NCBI GenBank assembly: GCA_045537065.1
Contig: JAZSOT010000039.1
Coordinates: forward strand, 1-17,066
Direction: 5' to 3'
Length of the DNA stretch: 17,066 bases
Source: RGIG8709 sp045537065
Lineage (GTDB): Bacteria; Bacillota; Clostridia; Monoglobales; Monoglobaceae
In this document: positions 15,250 through 17,066 of the stretch, in pieces
Numbering within the stretch: the first letter of the stretch is position 1
How the letters are laid out: each line of letters opens with the position of its first letter
Notes under the pieces: generated by a model
What the model saw: the letters and a program-made list of their open reading frames with translations, nothing else
What the model was told of the DNA's origin: nothing
The model's database searches: none
Position numbers and translations under genes: made by a program

Positions 15250-15380
15250 AAAGGCTTCTCCTTGAGGAGAGGCTCCGCCGTAGGCTGTGGTGAGGTGTAG
15301 ATTGCGAAGCAATCGTTTTTCTCTTCACACCTCATCCGAGTTGCTACGCAACCCACCTTCCCCTCAAGGGGAAGGCTTTT
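15250..15380. repeat. Palindromic MITE-like element, about 130 bp
   Basis: The outer arms AAAGGCTTCTCCTTGAGGAG (from 15250) and a near-complement ending in CAAGGGGAAGGCTTTT (15357-15380) form imperfect inverted repeats. Inside them lie TGAGGTGT/ACACCTCA (15291-15298 and 15327-15334) and a GATTGC-GAA-GCAATC hairpin (15300-15314), with a further small TTGC-TAC-GCAA hairpin at 15341-15351. It codes for nothing and is richer in GC than its surroundings. The shape is that of a non-autonomous miniature transposable element; similar structured elements are dispersed in many Clostridia. I see no clear target-site duplication. Confidence 0.65.
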
Positions 15381-15427
15381 CGTTTTCGACATAATTCGAC
15401 TTTTGTCAAGTTAGGAGAACAGTGAAT

Positions 15428-15657
15428 AATAAGAACCATCACGAAATATAACGAAATCAAAGATTTCTATATTTCGGAGAACCTTGTTATGCCAAGGCAT
15501 AATAAGAACCATCACCCAACACGATATCACAGATTTCTGTTGGGTACCCGAGAACCTTGTTATGCTAAAGCATAATAAGAACCATCACCCAACACGATAT
15601 CACAGATTTCTGTTGGGTACCCGAGAACCTTGTTATGCTAAAGCATAATAAGGACCT
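15428..15657. repeat. Three tandem 73-bp units with conserved hairpins, plus a partial fourth
   Basis: Units start at 15428, 15501 and 15574, each with AATAAGAACCATCAC, and an 11-base partial copy begins at 15647. Units 2 and 3 are identical; unit 1 differs mainly in the middle. Each unit holds two hairpins. The first is GAAATATA/TATATTTC in unit 1 but CCCAACA/TGTTGGG in units 2 and 3. The second is TATGCC-AA-GGCATA in unit 1 and TATGCT-AA-AGCATA in the others. Both arms change together, so pairing is kept. There is no open reading frame of note across the array. Confidence 0.9.
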
Positions 15658-15833
15658 ACTAACTTTTCCCTATTTTTTCACTGTAGTTTTTCCGAACAAA
15701 ATTCTTTGTAACCCGCGAGAATACTGGATTTTCTCGCATCCGATAGTATATGTAAATATTATAAATCGGCAAACTAATGTTTTAAATTGTATGGACTTGA
15801 CACAAATAAATGTTCTCTAACTAGACAACCATT
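15658..15833. other. Gene-free AT-rich stretch downstream of the lipoprotein gene
   Basis: No gene is supported here. The one structure seen is an inverted repeat GCGAGAA/TTCTCGC (15715-15721 and 15731-15737, loop of 9) that could fold in RNA from either strand. It has no T-run after it in either direction, so I do not call it a terminator. Confidence 0.5.
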
Positions 15834-16394
15834 TTAACCATCAATCCCATTTTCAATTACTATTCTTGTTATAGTATCATTTGTGCAAAAAAAATATATT
15901 CTGTTAAACCCAATATCGTTATCAGGATCATACATATAGTATTTCCTTTCGACTGATTCGGAATATATCAAATTTTCCTTATACATATCTTTCAACTTTA
16001 CCACACTATCTCCAACTTTAATCCCTCTAGATGTTTGATAAGCAGTAGATTCGGTGGATATTTTGTTAATCATACTTTTGTTGTCATCTGAAATCAATGC
16101 TTTAATTTCAATATCTTCATACTTATTGTTAGTCCATCTAAAGCCATCACCCGAACCCTGTTCAACGCTTGTCGGTTGCATCTGTAATTTTGATATATCT
16201 GTATTTAATTCAATAATTGTGTTTTTTGAAGCAAGATAAAATTCTGTTTTTTCTTTTTCCTCGTTGCCACCAACTGTCGTGTATATCTTATCATTCTCCG
16301 CTTCGGGAAGATGAATGTTCCTTTGGTTATCATCCTTGCATCCTGCAACCATGAGCAAAGTTATCATCAGTAATATTAAAGTAATTTTTTTCAT
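15834..16394 (-). CDS. Small lipoprotein of unknown function
   Basis: A 186-residue protein with a lipoprotein signal peptide: MKK, a hydrophobic core and the lipobox VAGC (Cys19), so the mature form should be lipid-anchored on the outer face of the membrane. A polar linker (about 20-45) precedes a mixed alpha/beta domain. Its segment RGIKVGDSVVKLKDMY resembles the GxxxGxS-type helix starts seen in small secreted Clostridia lipoproteins, but I do not recognise the family. The start is well supported: AAGGAGG lies seven bases before the ATG at 16394. It follows the upstream gene by 12 bases, so the two form an operon. No clear terminator follows. Confidence 0.85.
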   Translation of the reverse strand: MKKITLILLMITLLMVAGCKDDNQRNIHLPEAENDKIYTTVGGNEEKEKTEFYLASKNTIIELNTDISKLQMQPTSVEQGSGDGFRWTNNKYEDIEIKALISDDNKSMINKISTESTAYQTSRGIKVGDSVVKLKDMYKENLIYSESVERKYYMYDPDNDIGFNRIYFFCTNDTITRIVIENGIDG

Positions 16395-16406
16395 TGATTT
16401 TCCTCC

Positions 16407-17030
16407 TTAATCAAATATTGCTCCATCTATAACAGGTGCAAGAGCTTCTTTTGCATCACCTGAATACTTATACTTCGGTATTCTCGATGATTTGCTTTCT
16501 ATAAATTTATATCCTTTGCCCTCTAATATCTCAAATGTATATACATTGTTTCCGTCATCTGTTTTACAGATAAGCTCGTTGTCTTCGACTTCGTATGTTC
16601 CTTGTGCAATATAACTTGAGAACATAGACCAAAATAACTGAAATTCTCTGTTCTCTTTATCAAGCATAAGATAAGGTTTTGACATTTCTTCTACAGATTC
16701 TTCATAAGTGTAAATGCGTTTTTTATCAGATGCGATTACAAGGATTCTTTCGAGTTCTTCCATATCCTTGTCAGATATTTTTGCTTGCTTATTACCTTTT
16801 CTTATTTCACTACAACTTATTAAAACATCGTAGGTGTAATCATCATAGGTGATTGCATAATCAACAATTCCATCACAAGGCTCATCTATATATTTTGAAT
16901 ATTTTAATAAGTTGGCAACAAAATCGACATCAGCTTTTTCGCGAATTTGAAAGGTGATATTATCTGCAAAATTTTTAACATCTAAAATTACATTTGTTGG
17001 ATCTTCATATTTCATAAACCAACTGCCCAT
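16407..17030 (-). CDS. Unrecognised protein, probably partial at its N-terminus
   Basis: At least 207 residues, acidic and mixed alpha/beta, with no membrane helix or known motif that I can identify. An ATG at 17030 has a fair ribosome binding site (AGGTG, 6-7 bases upstream) and is the boundary given here. However, the frame stays open without a stop to the window edge, and the 12 extra codons (PKEPYENNIGVK) read like protein. The true start may therefore lie beyond 17066, and a signal peptide could be there. The internal pattern (VDYAITYDDYTYDVLISCSE, then a helical stretch, then strands near the C-terminus) suggests two small domains. It is cotranscribed with the lipoprotein gene 12 bases downstream, so the two may work together at the cell surface. 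Confidence 0.75.
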   Translation of the reverse strand: MGSWFMKYEDPTNVILDVKNFADNITFQIREKADVDFVANLLKYSKYIDEPCDGIVDYAITYDDYTYDVLISCSEIRKGNKQAKISDKDMEELERILVIASDKKRIYTYEESVEEMSKPYLMLDKENREFQLFWSMFSSYIAQGTYEVEDNELICKTDDGNNVYTFEILEGKGYKFIESKSSRIPKYKYSGDAKEALAPVIDGAIFD

Positions 17031-17066
17031 TTTAACACCTATGTTGTTCTCATAAGGCTCTTTTGG

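Noticed and set aside
15428..15657. CRISPR array
   Set aside because: The 73-bp units are repeated whole, two of them identical, with no short repeat alternating with unique spacers and no cas gene nearby.
15715..15737. Terminator of the lipoprotein operon
   Set aside because: The 7-bp inverted repeat has a 9-base loop and no T-run on either side.

Overview
The window comes from a low-GC Gram-positive bacterium, most likely a gut-type member of the Clostridia. The evidence is the AT-rich codon use, strong AAGGAGG-type ribosome binding sites, TTG starts, BspA-like leucine-rich repeats, a Cache-GGDEF protein with a C-terminal extension of the kind common in Lachnospiraceae, and a class I c-di-GMP riboswitch. 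All recognisable genes lie on the minus strand, so the reading order is from high to low coordinates. The assignment to Clostridia is an inference from gene style; no marker gene is present.

Region A (about 15834-17066) holds a small operon of an unrecognised protein and a lipoprotein. Region B (15118-15833) is a gene-free stretch. It carries three head-to-tail 73-bp repeats whose hairpins are kept by compensatory changes, a 130-bp palindromic MITE-like element, and the promoter of the next gene.

Region C (3132-15117) is the centre of the window. A membrane Cache-GAF-like-GGDEF protein (a predicted diguanylate cyclase) is followed, 7 bp after its stop codon, by a near-consensus promoter (TTGACA-N17-TACAAT). 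Next come a c-di-GMP-I (GEMM-I) aptamer and a long intrinsic terminator that shares bases with the aptamer's closing stem. Behind this switch lies a tightly packed seven-gene operon: VTC-domain protein, DUF4956 membrane protein, CotH-kinase-like protein, membrane-anchored clan-GH-A-like glycoside hydrolase with a CBM9-like tail, HEAT-repeat membrane protein, processive-type family 2 glycosyltransferase, and an EAL phosphodiesterase with a degenerate GGDEF domain. My reading is a c-di-GMP-controlled exopolysaccharide synthesis and modification system. Its second messenger is made by the gene upstream, sensed by the leader RNA, and degraded by the last gene of the operon, giving a self-limiting loop. 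The glycosyltransferase has no PilZ domain, so control appears to act at the level of RNA.

Region D (1-3131) is a separate unit: a promoter, a short broken reading frame, a DUF2201-type putative metallopeptidase/VWA-like protein, and a translationally coupled leucine-rich-repeat protein that runs off the window edge. The MoxR-type ATPase that usually accompanies DUF2201 proteins is not between the promoter and this gene.
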